25,888 nt of DNA from an uncultured Clostridia bacterium (GTDB lineage: Bacteria > Bacillota > Clostridia > Oscillospirales > Acutalibacteraceae): contig CALEIS010000003.1 in the NCBI GenBank assembly GCA_937877675.1, positions 1-25,888 of the forward strand, given 5' to 3'. The stretch's first letter is position 1. Each line of letters begins with the position of its first letter. A program made the translations under genes and the position numbers. This document shows positions 1 to 7,641 of this stretch, one piece after another. A model generated the notes under the pieces. That model did no database searches. It was given only the letters and a program-made list of their open reading frames with translations, and had not been told where the DNA came from.

Positions 1-1146
1 ATCGATGACAACAATGTGGAATATTACTGTGGTGAAGATTATCTTTCACACATTGATAAATTTCAAGTAGTTATGAAAAGTCCTGGAATCTCATTTGTGA
101 ATGTTGATGTCCCAGATGGCACATATGTAACTTGCCAGACAGATTTATTCTTAAAATTTGCACCTTGTAAGAAGATTGGTGTAACAGGGTCAAAGGGTAA
201 GACAACAACATCAACTCTCACATATAAAATGCTTTGTGCAGGTGGCATTGACTGTGAGCTTATGGGAAATATGGGGCTTCCTGTGCTTGACTATATTGAA
301 GAAATGACTGAGGATAAAATTGCAGTTATCGAAATGTCATCACATCAACTTGAATTTACAAGAAATTCACCGGATGTTTCAATTCTCACAAATATCTATG
401 AAGAACACCTTGAACATTACAAGGGTGGCATGACAGGTTATGTAAATGCGAAGCTCAATATTGTCCGTCATCAAAATGAAAATAATCTTTTTATATATAA
501 TGGTACACAAGGGCTTAATCCATATCTTGATTTATCCACAGTAAAATCTAACACATTCCCAGTTAAGAAGGATGATTTTATTCCATTTGATATCGAAAAT
601 ATTCACCTCGCAGGTGAACATAATCGTCATGACGTGCTTTACGCTTTCACAGCAGCATCAAAATTCGGTGTAACTGCTGAACAAGCAAAGAAGGCTATTG
701 ATGACTTTGAAGGCATTGAACATAGAATGGAAAATATCGGTATATATAATAGTATAACTTTTTATAACGATTGTATTGCCACAATTCCACATGCAGTTAT
801 GTGTGCAGTCAATGCGATTAAGGCAAATACTCTCATCATTGGTGGCAAGGATAGAGGAATTGATTACACAGATTTTGCAGTTGACCTTGAAAATAGCAAT
901 CTTGATACTGTTATTGGTACAAAGACAACAGGTCATAAAATTATTGATATGATGATTGCAAATGGCACAAAGAAAAATCTCATCAAGGCAGAAAATCTTG
1001 AAGAAGCAGTAAAATCAGCCTATGAAAACACTAAAAAAGATGGTGTCTGCATTTTATCTCCTGCTGCATCAAGCTATAACGAGTATAAAAACTTTGAAGA
1101 AAAGGGCAGACATTATAAAGAGTTAGTTAAAAAGTACGGAGTGTGA
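1..1146 (+). CDS. murD: UDP-N-acetylmuramoylalanine--D-glutamate ligase (MurD), 5' end outside window
   Basis: Cytoplasmic Mur ligase that adds D-glutamate to UDP-MurNAc-L-Ala in peptidoglycan precursor synthesis. The frame is open to base 1, so the gene starts upstream; the GTG at 16 is only an internal codon. About 381 residues are visible against roughly 450 for the family, so part of the N-terminal UDP-binding domain is missing from view. Seen: the SPGI motif, the ATP-binding loop GVTGSKGKTTT (about visible residues 60-70), the NAKLNI segment that carries the usual carbamylated lysine, and the HRME stretch at the start of the C-terminal domain. The usual NDSKAT motif reads NDCIAT, a divergence I note without interpreting. 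The next gene starts 3 bp downstream, so they are probably co-transcribed. MurD rather than MurC/E/F is favoured by the SPGI motif and overall layout. Confidence 0.9.
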   Translation: MDDNNVEYYCGEDYLSHIDKFQVVMKSPGISFVNVDVPDGTYVTCQTDLFLKFAPCKKIGVTGSKGKTTTSTLTYKMLCAGGIDCELMGNMGLPVLDYIEEMTEDKIAVIEMSSHQLEFTRNSPDVSILTNIYEEHLEHYKGGMTGYVNAKLNIVRHQNENNLFIYNGTQGLNPYLDLSTVKSNTFPVKKDDFIPFDIENIHLAGEHNRHDVLYAFTAASKFGVTAEQAKKAIDDFEGIEHRMENIGIYNSITFYNDCIATIPHAVMCAVNAIKANTLIIGGKDRGIDYTDFAVDLENSNLDTVIGTKTTGHKIIDMMIANGTKKNLIKAENLEEAVKSAYENTKKDGVCILSPAASSYNEYKNFEEKGRHYKELVKKYGV

Positions 1147-1149
1147 GTT

Positions 1150-1695
1150 ATGGACTTAACAGAAAAGCAAATCAGCTATAAATATGAGTTTCAAGGTAGA
1201 ATCGTAAATCTTCGTGTTGATGATGCACTTCTTCCGAATGGTACAACAGCAAAAAGAGAAATTGTTGAGCATAATGGTGGAGTTTGCGTAGCACCTCTTG
1301 ATAGTGACTATAATCTCTATTTTGTTAAACAATTCCGTTATCCATATATGGAAGTTGTTACAGAATTACCTGCAGGTAAACTTGAAAAAGGTGAAGACCC
1401 TTTTGAAGCAGGAAAAAGAGAGTTGAAAGAAGAAACAGGTGCTGTTGCTAACAATTATATGAGTTTGGGCAAACTTTATCCCACACCTGGATATTGTGGT
1501 GAGATTATTCATATGTATTTGGCAACTGACCTTGAATTCGGTGAGCAAAATCCAGATGAAGATGAATTTTTAGAGGTTTACAAAATCTCACTATCAGATG
1601 CAGTTCAGATGGTGATGAATGGCGAATTACCTGACAGTAAAACACAAACAATGATTCTTAAAATCAATCAACTTAAAAACGAGGGAAAAATATGA
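1150..1695 (+). CDS. Nudix hydrolase, ADP-ribose pyrophosphatase-like
   Basis: A 181-residue protein with a complete Nudix box (G-x5-E-x7-REUxEExGU) at residues 76-98: G76, E82, R90-E91, E94-E95, G97. The fold layout, with an N-terminal beta region (EFQGRIVNLRVDD) and the segment VKQFRYPYMEVVTELPAGK before the box, is that of ADP-ribose pyrophosphatases (NudF type), which cleave ADP-ribose to AMP and ribose-5-phosphate. Substrate is inferred from family resemblance only. It starts 3 bp after murD. Its last 4 bases overlap the maf start (ATGA arrangement), so the three genes look like one transcript with translational coupling. A role in clearing damaged or toxic nucleotides alongside Maf is plausible. 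Confidence 0.88.
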   Translation: MDLTEKQISYKYEFQGRIVNLRVDDALLPNGTTAKREIVEHNGGVCVAPLDSDYNLYFVKQFRYPYMEVVTELPAGKLEKGEDPFEAGKRELKEETGAVANNYMSLGKLYPTPGYCGEIIHMYLATDLEFGEQNPDEDEFLEVYKISLSDAVQMVMNGELPDSKTQTMILKINQLKNEGKI

Positions 1696-2240
1696 AATTA
1701 GTTCTTGCATCAAAATCCCCAAGAAGAAGTGAAATTTTAAAAAATGCAGGGATTGATTTTACCGTCCGTGTTGCTGATGCGGACGAAACAATTCCCGATG
1801 GCACAAAACCTCAGGATGCAGTTGTTTTTCTTGCCGCAAGAAAGGCTATGGCAGTCGAAAGAGCAGATGATGAATTAGTCCTCGGTGCTGATACGGTTGT
1901 TGTGCTTGATGATAAAATTCTCGGTAAACCACAGGACAAAGATGATGCCTTTAACATGATAAAATCTCTTTCGGGTAGAGTGCATTCCGTATTTACGGGT
2001 GTGTGCGCAATAGGAAATGGTGTTTCAATGACCTTTTCGGAAGAAACAAAAGTTGAGTTTTTGCCACTGTCTGATGATGAAATCATTTCCTATGTAAATA
2101 CTAATGAACCTTACGATAAAGCGGGTGCTTATGGCATTCAAGGGTTGGCATCAAAATTTATTCGTGGTATCGAAGGAGACTATTTTAATGTTGTCGGATT
2201 GCCAATAAATCGTATTTATGAAAAGATTTTAAGAAAATAA
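1692..2240 (+). CDS. maf: Maf family nucleoside triphosphate pyrophosphatase
   Basis: A 182-residue Maf protein. Family members hydrolyse dTTP, UTP and modified nucleotides to monophosphates and have been linked to septum formation. Seen: the N-terminal LASKSPRR motif that forms the phosphate-binding loop, DADET, the LGADTVV segment with the catalytic aspartate, the GRVHSVFTG stretch and the DKAGAYGIQG motif typical of the dTTP/UTP-type branch. Length and motif order are normal. The ATG overlaps the end of the Nudix gene by 4 bp, indicating coupling. I see no hairpin terminator after it; the next gene has its own promoter 13 bp beyond the stop codon. Confidence 0.92.
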   Translation: MKLVLASKSPRRSEILKNAGIDFTVRVADADETIPDGTKPQDAVVFLAARKAMAVERADDELVLGADTVVVLDDKILGKPQDKDDAFNMIKSLSGRVHSVFTGVCAIGNGVSMTFSEETKVEFLPLSDDEIISYVNTNEPYDKAGAYGIQGLASKFIRGIEGDYFNVVGLPINRIYEKILRK

Positions 2241-2252
2241 CTAAAAAATAGA

Positions 2253-2281
2253 TTGACAATTCGTGATTTATGTAGTAAATT
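2253..2281 (+). promoter_or_regulatory. sigma-A-type promoter for the tandem paralog unit
   Basis: TTGACA at 2253-2258, 17-bp spacer, TAAATT at 2276-2281. The -35 is a perfect consensus. A strong ribosome binding site, GAAAGGGGAG at 2307-2316, precedes the ATG at 2325. Promoter activity is inferred from sequence only. Confidence 0.65.
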
Positions 2282-2324
2282 TAAATGTGTATGTTACATA
2301 TAACATGAAAGGGGAGCCCTAATT

Positions 2325-3281
2325 ATGGCTAAAAAGATTTTAACTCCTGAAGAATTCAGAGCTAAGCTTGAAAAGAAAGAAGCTAAAAGCAAGTTATTCT
2401 TCGGAACATTCGCAAAAGCATTGGCAGTATTCCTTGCTCTTGTAGTAGCATGGTCACTCGTTTCTATCGCATTCACACTTCCTTCAATGGTTATGGGCGG
2501 TGGTGCAGGTGCAGCTAACGCAACTACAGAAGAGAAAAACGAAACAATTCAAGAAGACGCAAAGGTTGAGGACATGGGTGATGCAATCACTGACGAGTCA
2601 GGTAACACATTAACAAAAGCTGACATTCTCAACAAGATTAATGATGCAACAACAGCTGCAGCAAAAGGCAACTACAAGTGGGCTAGAAAGAGCTGGTACA
2701 CAAGTCCTCTCGACGTAGGTAACGCAACAGCTACACTTGACAGAATCATCAAGATGGTAGATAAGAATGCATCTCTTGGTTCAGTTGTAGGTGGTTTCCT
2801 TGCTATCTCAGGTGGCGAAAATGACCCAGCTTGGGAATCAGATGTTGCAGGTGGACAGCTTCCATCAGGTACAAAGATGAATGATGCAAAATTCCTTCTT
2901 AAAGGATTTGCTCTCACAGAAGACGACCTTGTAGCTATGAATGTTGAAGGCAATACATATACTCTTCAGCTTAAAGGTTGTAAGAACCCTCAGAAAGACG
3001 GCGCAAACCCACTTAACAAAGTAACAAACGACTTCATCACAAAAGACGAAGTTGCTAAGGGTGTTGCAGACGGACTTGGTTCACTTTCAAGCATGGTAAC
3101 AATCAATTCTCTTGATGTTGAATTCACATCAATTATGGTAGTTGTTACAATGGAAAACGATGCAATTAAGACAGTAGCAATTTCTTACGATATGAACGTT
3201 GTTTCTCTTAAACTCAAAGCAGGTTTATCTATTGAGGGTAAGGGCGCAGGTAAGATGGCTGTAACTTATACAGTTGCTTAA
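2325..3281 (+). CDS. Membrane-anchored protein of unknown function, tandem paralog A
   Basis: I do not recognise a named family. The 318-residue protein has a lysine-rich cytoplasmic start (residues 1-25), one transmembrane helix (about 29-52), a Gly/Ala- then acid-rich linker (57-100) and an extracytoplasmic domain (about 100-318). The far C-terminus alternates as beta strands and ends in a Gly/Lys-rich strand pattern. No sortase, lipobox or catalytic motif is visible. Residues 131-159 (starting VGNATATLDRIIK) are nearly identical to residues 141-169 of the next gene, while most of the remainder is much more diverged. It sits behind a consensus promoter and strong RBS, and the codon choice (many AAC, GAC, CTT, GCA) suggests good expression. 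Topology is read from the sequence; function is open. Confidence 0.85.
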   Translation: MAKKILTPEEFRAKLEKKEAKSKLFFGTFAKALAVFLALVVAWSLVSIAFTLPSMVMGGGAGAANATTEEKNETIQEDAKVEDMGDAITDESGNTLTKADILNKINDATTAAAKGNYKWARKSWYTSPLDVGNATATLDRIIKMVDKNASLGSVVGGFLAISGGENDPAWESDVAGGQLPSGTKMNDAKFLLKGFALTEDDLVAMNVEGNTYTLQLKGCKNPQKDGANPLNKVTNDFITKDEVAKGVADGLGSLSSMVTINSLDVEFTSIMVVVTMENDAIKTVAISYDMNVVSLKLKAGLSIEGKGAGKMAVTYTVA

Positions 3282-3303
3282 TTTTTGAAAGGAGAACTTA
3301 AAT

Positions 3304-4248
3304 ATGGCAAAGCAGAAGAAGCCTTTAAGCCCAGAACAGGCAGAAATTAAGGCAATGAAAAAAGAATACAAATCAAAGCGTTGGACAAAGTTTTGGGCAG
3401 TAGTTCTTGCTCTTGTTCTCGCAGCAGGTGTTGTTGTTATTGCTAATACAACAGCAAAGAAAGCAATCGAAAATGCTGGTGGTAATGCAGTAGCAGGCCC
3501 AGCAGCAGGACAGGCGACAACAGATGAAGAATTAAATGAGAACGATGCAGAAGTTGACCTTGGCGGCGAAGAACTCGAAGAAGGCGCTGAAGGTGAAGAA
3601 GGTGGCGTTGGCTTTACAAAAGAAAACGCACACGAAAAGTTCAATGAATGGACTGCAGCAGCTGCAAAGAGCACATACAAGTTTAACCGTGTTTGTCAGT
3701 ACACTCCTGATGGTTCAATCGACGTTGGTAATGCAACAGCTACACTTGACAGAATCATCAAGTTAGTTGACAAGAATGCATCTCTTGGTTCAGTTGTTGG
3801 TGGTTTCATCGGCATCGGTAACAGAGAAGGCGAAGTTCCAAACGGCCAGATTCCAGAAGGTATGAAGGTTGACTACGCTCTTAAAGCAATGCAGCTTACA
3901 GCAGCAGACATCAAGGGCGCTGGTAAGACTGGTAACACATACAAAGTACAGCTTAACGCTTGTGCAAATCCTAAGAAGGATAACTCAAACGCACTTAGCC
4001 GTGCAACAAATGACTTCTTTACACACGAAGAAGTTGTTAAGGGCATTTCAGACCTTACAACACTTATCAAAGTTGACAGCACAAATGTTGAATACACACA
4101 AATCGTTCTTGCTGCAACAATTGAAGGTGAAAAGATGACAAAACTTGAAATCTCTTACACATTCTCAGCACAGATGAACCTCAAAGCAGGTATCTCAATT
4201 GCTGGTAAAGGTAAGGCAACAAACACAATCACTTACACAATTGGCTAA
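3304..4248 (+). CDS. Membrane-anchored protein of unknown function, tandem paralog B
   Basis: Paralog of the preceding gene with the same layout in 314 residues: a basic start (1-28), one transmembrane helix (about 29-48), an acidic linker very rich in Glu and Gly (about 72-103) and an extracytoplasmic domain to the end. Shared blocks are VGNATATLDRIIK...VDKNASLGSVVGGF (141-168), NTYKVQLNACANP (211-223; paralog A has NTYTLQLKGCKNP), the TNDF(F/I)T segment with its following (D/E)EV, and the C-terminal LKAG(I/L)SI.GKG. One cysteine in the NPxKD-flanking block is conserved in both proteins (C220 here, C219 in A); B also has C131. RBS AAAGGAGA lies just before the ATG, 22 bp after paralog A, and a strong terminator follows. 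The two are probably co-expressed and may form a hetero-oligomer, which is inference. Confidence 0.85.
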   Translation: MAKQKKPLSPEQAEIKAMKKEYKSKRWTKFWAVVLALVLAAGVVVIANTTAKKAIENAGGNAVAGPAAGQATTDEELNENDAEVDLGGEELEEGAEGEEGGVGFTKENAHEKFNEWTAAAAKSTYKFNRVCQYTPDGSIDVGNATATLDRIIKLVDKNASLGSVVGGFIGIGNREGEVPNGQIPEGMKVDYALKAMQLTAADIKGAGKTGNTYKVQLNACANPKKDNSNALSRATNDFFTHEEVVKGISDLTTLIKVDSTNVEYTQIVLAATIEGEKMTKLEISYTFSAQMNLKAGISIAGKGKATNTITYTIG

Positions 4249-4268
4249 TTTGCTAAAAGAATAATTTA

Positions 4269-4299
4269 ACGGTATCGTCGAAAGACGGTACCGTTTTTT
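4269..4299 (+). terminator. Rho-independent terminator after the paralog pair
   Basis: An 11-bp stem (4269-4279 with 4284-4294, one G-U pair) closes a GAAA tetraloop and is followed by a T run. It ends the two-gene transcript. Confidence 0.9.
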
Positions 4300-4349
4300 C
4301 TTGCTCATTATTCACAAATAAAGTGAATATAATTCGGTAAAGTGTCGAA

Positions 4350-4378
4350 TTGTAATAAGAATTTTTTTGTTGTATAAT
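4350..4378 (+). promoter_or_regulatory. sigma-A-type promoter of the hydrogenase/DRTGG operon
   Basis: TTGTAA at 4350-4355, 17-bp spacer, TATAAT at 4373-4378. A second TATAAT lies at 4386-4391. RBS GGGAGG at 4403-4408 precedes the ATG at 4416. Confidence 0.65.
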
Positions 4379-4415
4379 TATTCTGTATAATTGGCAAAAG
4401 TCGGGAGGAAATAAA

Positions 4416-4766
4416 ATGAAAGTTTATGAAATCAAGGAAATTCTTGAAGCAGAGGTTATTTGTGGAGAAGAATTTATGGACCGTGATGTTTTTACTGCTT
4501 GTGGAAGTGATATGATGAGTGATGTTCTCGCATATGTTAAAGAACAGGCAGTGCTTCTTTCAGGGCTCGTAAACCCACAGGTTGTTAGAACTGCTGAAAT
4601 GATGGATATGCAATGTATTGTGTTTGTTCGTGGTAAGCAACCTGACCAAGGGATTATTGACCTTGCTCGTGACCGTGATATTGTACTTATGACAACAAAG
4701 CATGCGATGTTTGCATCTTGTGGAATGCTCTATGAAAAGGGACTTAGGGGAGGCTCAATGAGATGA
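4416..4766 (+). CDS. DRTGG-domain protein
   Basis: A 116-residue stand-alone DRTGG-type domain, the small alpha/beta module also found in HPr kinase relatives and phosphotransacetylase-like proteins. Seen: the ACGSDMMSDVL segment, LLSGLVNPQVVRTAEMMD, the strand CIVFVRGK and a terminal strand IVLMTTK. It lacks the kinase P-loop, so it is not an active HPr kinase by sequence. It is the first gene of a five-gene operon with an HATPase, an [FeFe] hydrogenase homologue, a second DRTGG protein and a PHP protein, a neighbourhood that recurs in Clostridia. A ligand-binding or partner-binding role in redox signalling is inferred; the domain's ligand is not known to me. Its stop overlaps the next start (ATGA). 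Confidence 0.82.
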   Translation: MKVYEIKEILEAEVICGEEFMDRDVFTACGSDMMSDVLAYVKEQAVLLSGLVNPQVVRTAEMMDMQCIVFVRGKQPDQGIIDLARDRDIVLMTTKHAMFASCGMLYEKGLRGGSMR

Positions 4767-5185
4767 GTAATTTAACGCTTCATTTTGTTGTCCCTGGTGA
4801 TGATTTTACCCGTGCAGGTGAAGCTTCTGGAAAAGTTAAAAAGACTTTAAAGGATTTAGGCTTTAATCCCGAGGTTGTAAGAAAATGCGTTATTGCACTT
4901 TATGAGGCAGAGATTAACCTTGTCATCCATGCAGGTGGTGGAGAAATTGATGTTGACATTTCTCCTGAATGTGTCAGCATGGTGCTTACAGACCAAGGTC
5001 CGGGTATTCCTGATGTGGAACTTGCTATGAAAGAGGGCTATTCAACGGCACCTGACAATGTTCGTTCATTGGGTTTTGGTGCAGGAATGGGACTTCCAAA
5101 TATAAAAAAATACACCGATGAAATGAAAATTGATTCCACTGTCGGTGTTGGTACAACTATGTACCTCAAAGTATATACAAATTGA
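4763..5185 (+). CDS. HATPase-domain protein, anti-sigma factor (RsbW)-like
   Basis: A 140-residue GHKL ATPase of the RsbW/SpoIIAB type. Seen: N-box residues in the EAEINLVIHA helix (E48, E50, N52), the G1 box DQGPGIPD (77-84) and the G2 box GFGAGMGL (104-111), followed by a normal C-terminal strand. Proteins of this type act as serine kinases of anti-anti-sigma factors or as general ATP-binding signalling subunits. No STAS-domain partner is encoded nearby, so classical partner switching is unproven here. It overlaps the upstream DRTGG gene by 4 bp and is followed within 9 bp by the hydrogenase homologue, so a function together with them is likely. Confidence 0.85.
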   Translation: MSNLTLHFVVPGDDFTRAGEASGKVKKTLKDLGFNPEVVRKCVIALYEAEINLVIHAGGGEIDVDISPECVSMVLTDQGPGIPDVELAMKEGYSTAPDNVRSLGFGAGMGLPNIKKYTDEMKIDSTVGVGTTMYLKVYTN

Positions 5186-5194
5186 GTGATAATT

Positions 5195-6475
5195 ATGAAT
5201 GAAACTTATTTCCACTCCGTGCGACTTGATGCGGATAAATGTAAGGGCTGTGTAAGTTGTCTTAAACGTTGCCCAACAAATGCTATCCGTGTGCGTAACG
5301 GAAAGGCTTATATTATTTCGGAAAGATGTGTTGACTGTGGCGAATGTATAAGAATTTGTCCTCATCATGCAAAATATGCCGAAAAATATTCCCTTAATGA
5401 AATTCTTGATTATAAATATAGAATTGCTGTACCTGCACCATCGCTTTATGGTCAGTTCAATAATCTTGATGACCCTGACTATGTGTTGACGGGTCTTAGA
5501 AGAATGGGTTTTGACGATGTGTTTGAGGTTTCAAAGGGAGCAGAATTGGTCAGCGAAGCAACTAGAATTATCCTGTCGATGAACAAGACTAAAAAACCAG
5601 TGATTTCATCTGCTTGTCCTGCTGTTGTTCGTCTTATCAGAGTTCGTTTTCCAAATCTTATTGAAAATGTTCTCGACTTGAATGCTCCAATGGAGGAGGC
5701 TGCTCGTCTTGCTCGTATTAAAGCAAAGGAAGAAACAGGACTTTCTGACGATGAAATCGGTGTTTTCTTTATAACACCTTGTACTGCAAAAATATCCTCA
5801 ATCAAACAACCAATATGCAACGGAAAATCAAATATAAATGGTGTTCTTGCAATCAAGGATATTTATCCGGTACTTGTATCACAGATGGATAAAATTAATG
5901 AGCTTGAAAATTTAAGTGATTCAGGTATTATCGGTGTAGGTTGGGCGTCATCCGGTGGCGAGTCTGCTGCAGTTTTAAGAGAACGCTATTTGGCTGCTGA
6001 TGGTATTGAAAATGTTATAAAAGTTCTTGGAGAATTGGAAGACGAAAAGCTCAACGACCTTGAATTTATTGAACTTAATGCTTGTTCCGGTGGTTGTGTA
6101 GGTGGTCCTTTGACTGTTGAAAATCCATTTGTGGCGAAAGCAAGACTTCAAAGACTTCGCAAGTATATGCCTGTTTCCTGCAATCACCTTGAGTATGAGT
6201 CTATTCCAAAAGAAATGTATTGGGAAAAACCTTTGGAGGCATCTCCTTGGAAACTTGCAGATAATGTATTTGAGGCTATGCAGAAAATGAACGAAATTAA
6301 GGAAATTGAAAGTACCTTACCAGGACTTGACTGTGGTATGTGTGGCTCACCATCCTGCCATTGTTTTGCTGAGGATGTTGTAATCGGTAAAGCAGACAGA
6401 AACGACTGTATCTTTGCGATGAAGGACAAAGAAGGTGCAGTCTTACCAAAACCTTTCAGAACAGAGGAAAAATAA
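5195..6475 (+). CDS. Sensory-type (group C-like) [FeFe] hydrogenase homologue
   Basis: About 426 residues; numbering here counts from the alternative GTG at 5186. The ATG at 5195 is preferred because GAGTGAT lies at a usable RBS distance. Domains: two 4Fe-4S ferredoxin clusters (C19, C22, C25, C29 and C48, C51, C54, C58), an H-cluster domain, and a C-terminal Fe-S motif (C383, C386, C391, C408). The four H-cluster cysteines are present: C144 (SSACP), C199 (TPC), C300 and C304 (NACSGGC). The proton-relay cysteine that precedes the first ligand in catalytic enzymes is alanine (A143). That substitution is known in putative sensory hydrogenases such as Thermotoga HydS. No PAS domain is attached. 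It is likely an H2 or redox sensor rather than a turnover enzyme, in complex with the neighbouring HATPase, DRTGG and PHP proteins (inference). Confidence 0.85.
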   Translation: MNETYFHSVRLDADKCKGCVSCLKRCPTNAIRVRNGKAYIISERCVDCGECIRICPHHAKYAEKYSLNEILDYKYRIAVPAPSLYGQFNNLDDPDYVLTGLRRMGFDDVFEVSKGAELVSEATRIILSMNKTKKPVISSACPAVVRLIRVRFPNLIENVLDLNAPMEEAARLARIKAKEETGLSDDEIGVFFITPCTAKISSIKQPICNGKSNINGVLAIKDIYPVLVSQMDKINELENLSDSGIIGVGWASSGGESAAVLRERYLAADGIENVIKVLGELEDEKLNDLEFIELNACSGGCVGGPLTVENPFVAKARLQRLRKYMPVSCNHLEYESIPKEMYWEKPLEASPWKLADNVFEAMQKMNEIKEIESTLPGLDCGMCGSPSCHCFAEDVVIGKADRNDCIFAMKDKEGAVLPKPFRTEEK

Positions 6476-6804
6476 TGACTATAAAAGAATTAACTGAAAA
6501 ATTAGACCTTAAAATCCTTGTTGAAGGTGATGAAGAACGAGAAATCACAGGCGGTTACTGTGGTGACCTTTTGAGTTGGGTTATGGGCAGAGCACAAAGT
6601 GGAGATTGTTGGTTTACTGTAATGGGTAATATCAATGCCATCGCTGTGGCTGTTCTTGCTGACTGTGGTTGTATTGTTCTTTGCGAGAATTCAACTTTGG
6701 ATGATGATGCAAAAAATCGTGCAGAGATGCAGGGTGTGTGGGTGCTTTCATCGGAAAAGAATGCTTACACACTTGCAAACGAACTTGGTAGAATAGTATT
6801 ATGA
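6475..6804 (+). CDS. DRTGG-domain protein, second copy
   Basis: A 109-residue DRTGG-type domain. The ITGGYCGDLLSWVMGRA segment aligns with the signature region, followed by a hydrophobic strand (NAIAVAVLADCGCIVLCEN) and the terminal strand GVWVLSS. It is only distantly similar to the DRTGG gene at 4416, so the operon carries two different versions rather than a fresh duplication. Its ATG shares one base with the hydrogenase stop codon (TAATG), and its own stop overlaps the PHP start by 4 bp, showing tight coupling. No nucleotide-binding or catalytic motif is visible. The likely role is as a regulatory partner of the hydrogenase homologue. Confidence 0.78.
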   Translation: MTIKELTEKLDLKILVEGDEEREITGGYCGDLLSWVMGRAQSGDCWFTVMGNINAIAVAVLADCGCIVLCENSTLDDDAKNRAEMQGVWVLSSEKNAYTLANELGRIVL

Positions 6805-7526
6805 AATTAAAGTATGATTTTCATCTGCATTCGTGCTTGTCCCCATGTGGCGATAACGATATGACACCATATAACCTTGTCAATATGGCAAAACTTATGG
6901 GTTATGATATTATTGCCCTCACCGACCATAATTCCTGTCTTAATTGTCCTGCTGCAATAAAAGCAGGTCAGGAGGCGGGAATTACAGTTGTGCCCGGAAT
7001 GGAACTTTGCACATCGGAGGAAATTCATACAGTTTGTCTTTTTCCGACACTCGAAAAAGCATTGGAATTTTCGGAGTATGTAAAAACCACAATGCCACAA
7101 GTTAAAAATGATGAGAGCATTTTTGGTAATCAGTACATAATGGACCATCTTGACGGAATTTTAGGAAGTGAAGAAATTCTTTTAACAACTGCATCGGGAA
7201 TAAGTATTGATGATGTTGTCAGTGAGGTTTCTCGTTTTGACGGAGTTGTCTTTCCTGCCCATCTGGATAGGGCATCCTACTCCGTACTTTCTGTTTTGGG
7301 ATTTATGTATCCTGAAATGAATTTTACAGCTGCCGAGTTTACTCACAAGGCATTCATTCCGCAATACGAGGAAAAACATGAACTTTTAAAAGGTATGAAG
7401 CATCTTCGTAATTCCGATGCCCATTACCTTGAAAATATGGTTGAACCATCCGTGGAAATCGACCTTCCCGAATGTACAGCACAGGCTGTGGTGGAATATC
7501 TTTTAAATATAAAAAGGGCGCCTTAA
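6801..7526 (+). CDS. PHP-domain metal-dependent phosphoesterase
   Basis: A 241-residue PHP (polymerase and histidinol phosphatase) domain protein. The metal-binding set is complete: H8 and H10 (DFHLH), D42-H43 (TDHN), E68 (GMELCT), H76, H154 (PAHLD), D206 and H208 (SDAH). Related stand-alone PHP proteins hydrolyse phosphate esters or nucleotides; the substrate here is unknown. It is the last gene of the hydrogenase operon, overlapping the preceding gene by 4 bp, so it may produce or remove a small signal downstream of the H2/redox sensor. That link is inferred from gene order only. The stop codon falls in the loop of the terminator hairpin. Confidence 0.87.
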   Translation: MKLKYDFHLHSCLSPCGDNDMTPYNLVNMAKLMGYDIIALTDHNSCLNCPAAIKAGQEAGITVVPGMELCTSEEIHTVCLFPTLEKALEFSEYVKTTMPQVKNDESIFGNQYIMDHLDGILGSEEILLTTASGISIDDVVSEVSRFDGVVFPAHLDRASYSVLSVLGFMYPEMNFTAAEFTHKAFIPQYEEKHELLKGMKHLRNSDAHYLENMVEPSVEIDLPECTAQAVVEYLLNIKRAP

Positions 7527-7540
7527 GGTGTCCTTTTGTC
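7512..7540 (+). terminator. Terminator of the hydrogenase operon
   Basis: An 11-bp stem with two G-U pairs (7512-7522 with 7527-7537), loop TTAA containing the PHP stop codon, followed by TTTTGTCGTTTT. A second hairpin (7538-7545 with 7552-7559) follows directly and may reinforce it. Confidence 0.65.
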
Positions 7541-7582
7541 GTTTTAGACAAAAAACGACTATGATTTTCGTTAGTTTAATTA

Positions 7583-7611
7583 TTGAAAGAGATAATTGTA
7601 AATGATAAAAT
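7583..7611 (+). promoter_or_regulatory. Promoter of the LRR-dockerin gene
   Basis: TTGAAA at 7583-7588, 17-bp spacer, TAAAAT at 7606-7611. RBS GGTGAG at 7632-7637 precedes the ATG at 7642. Confidence 0.5.
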
Positions 7612-7641
7612 TGTACTATCAAGTAGAAATCGGTGAGTAAT

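Noticed and set aside
3225..3680. Antisense open frame (151 codons) opposite the second paralog
   Set aside because: Its Ser/Pro/Ala-rich low-complexity product is what the reverse complement of a Glu/Gly/Ala-rich gene gives; no RBS.
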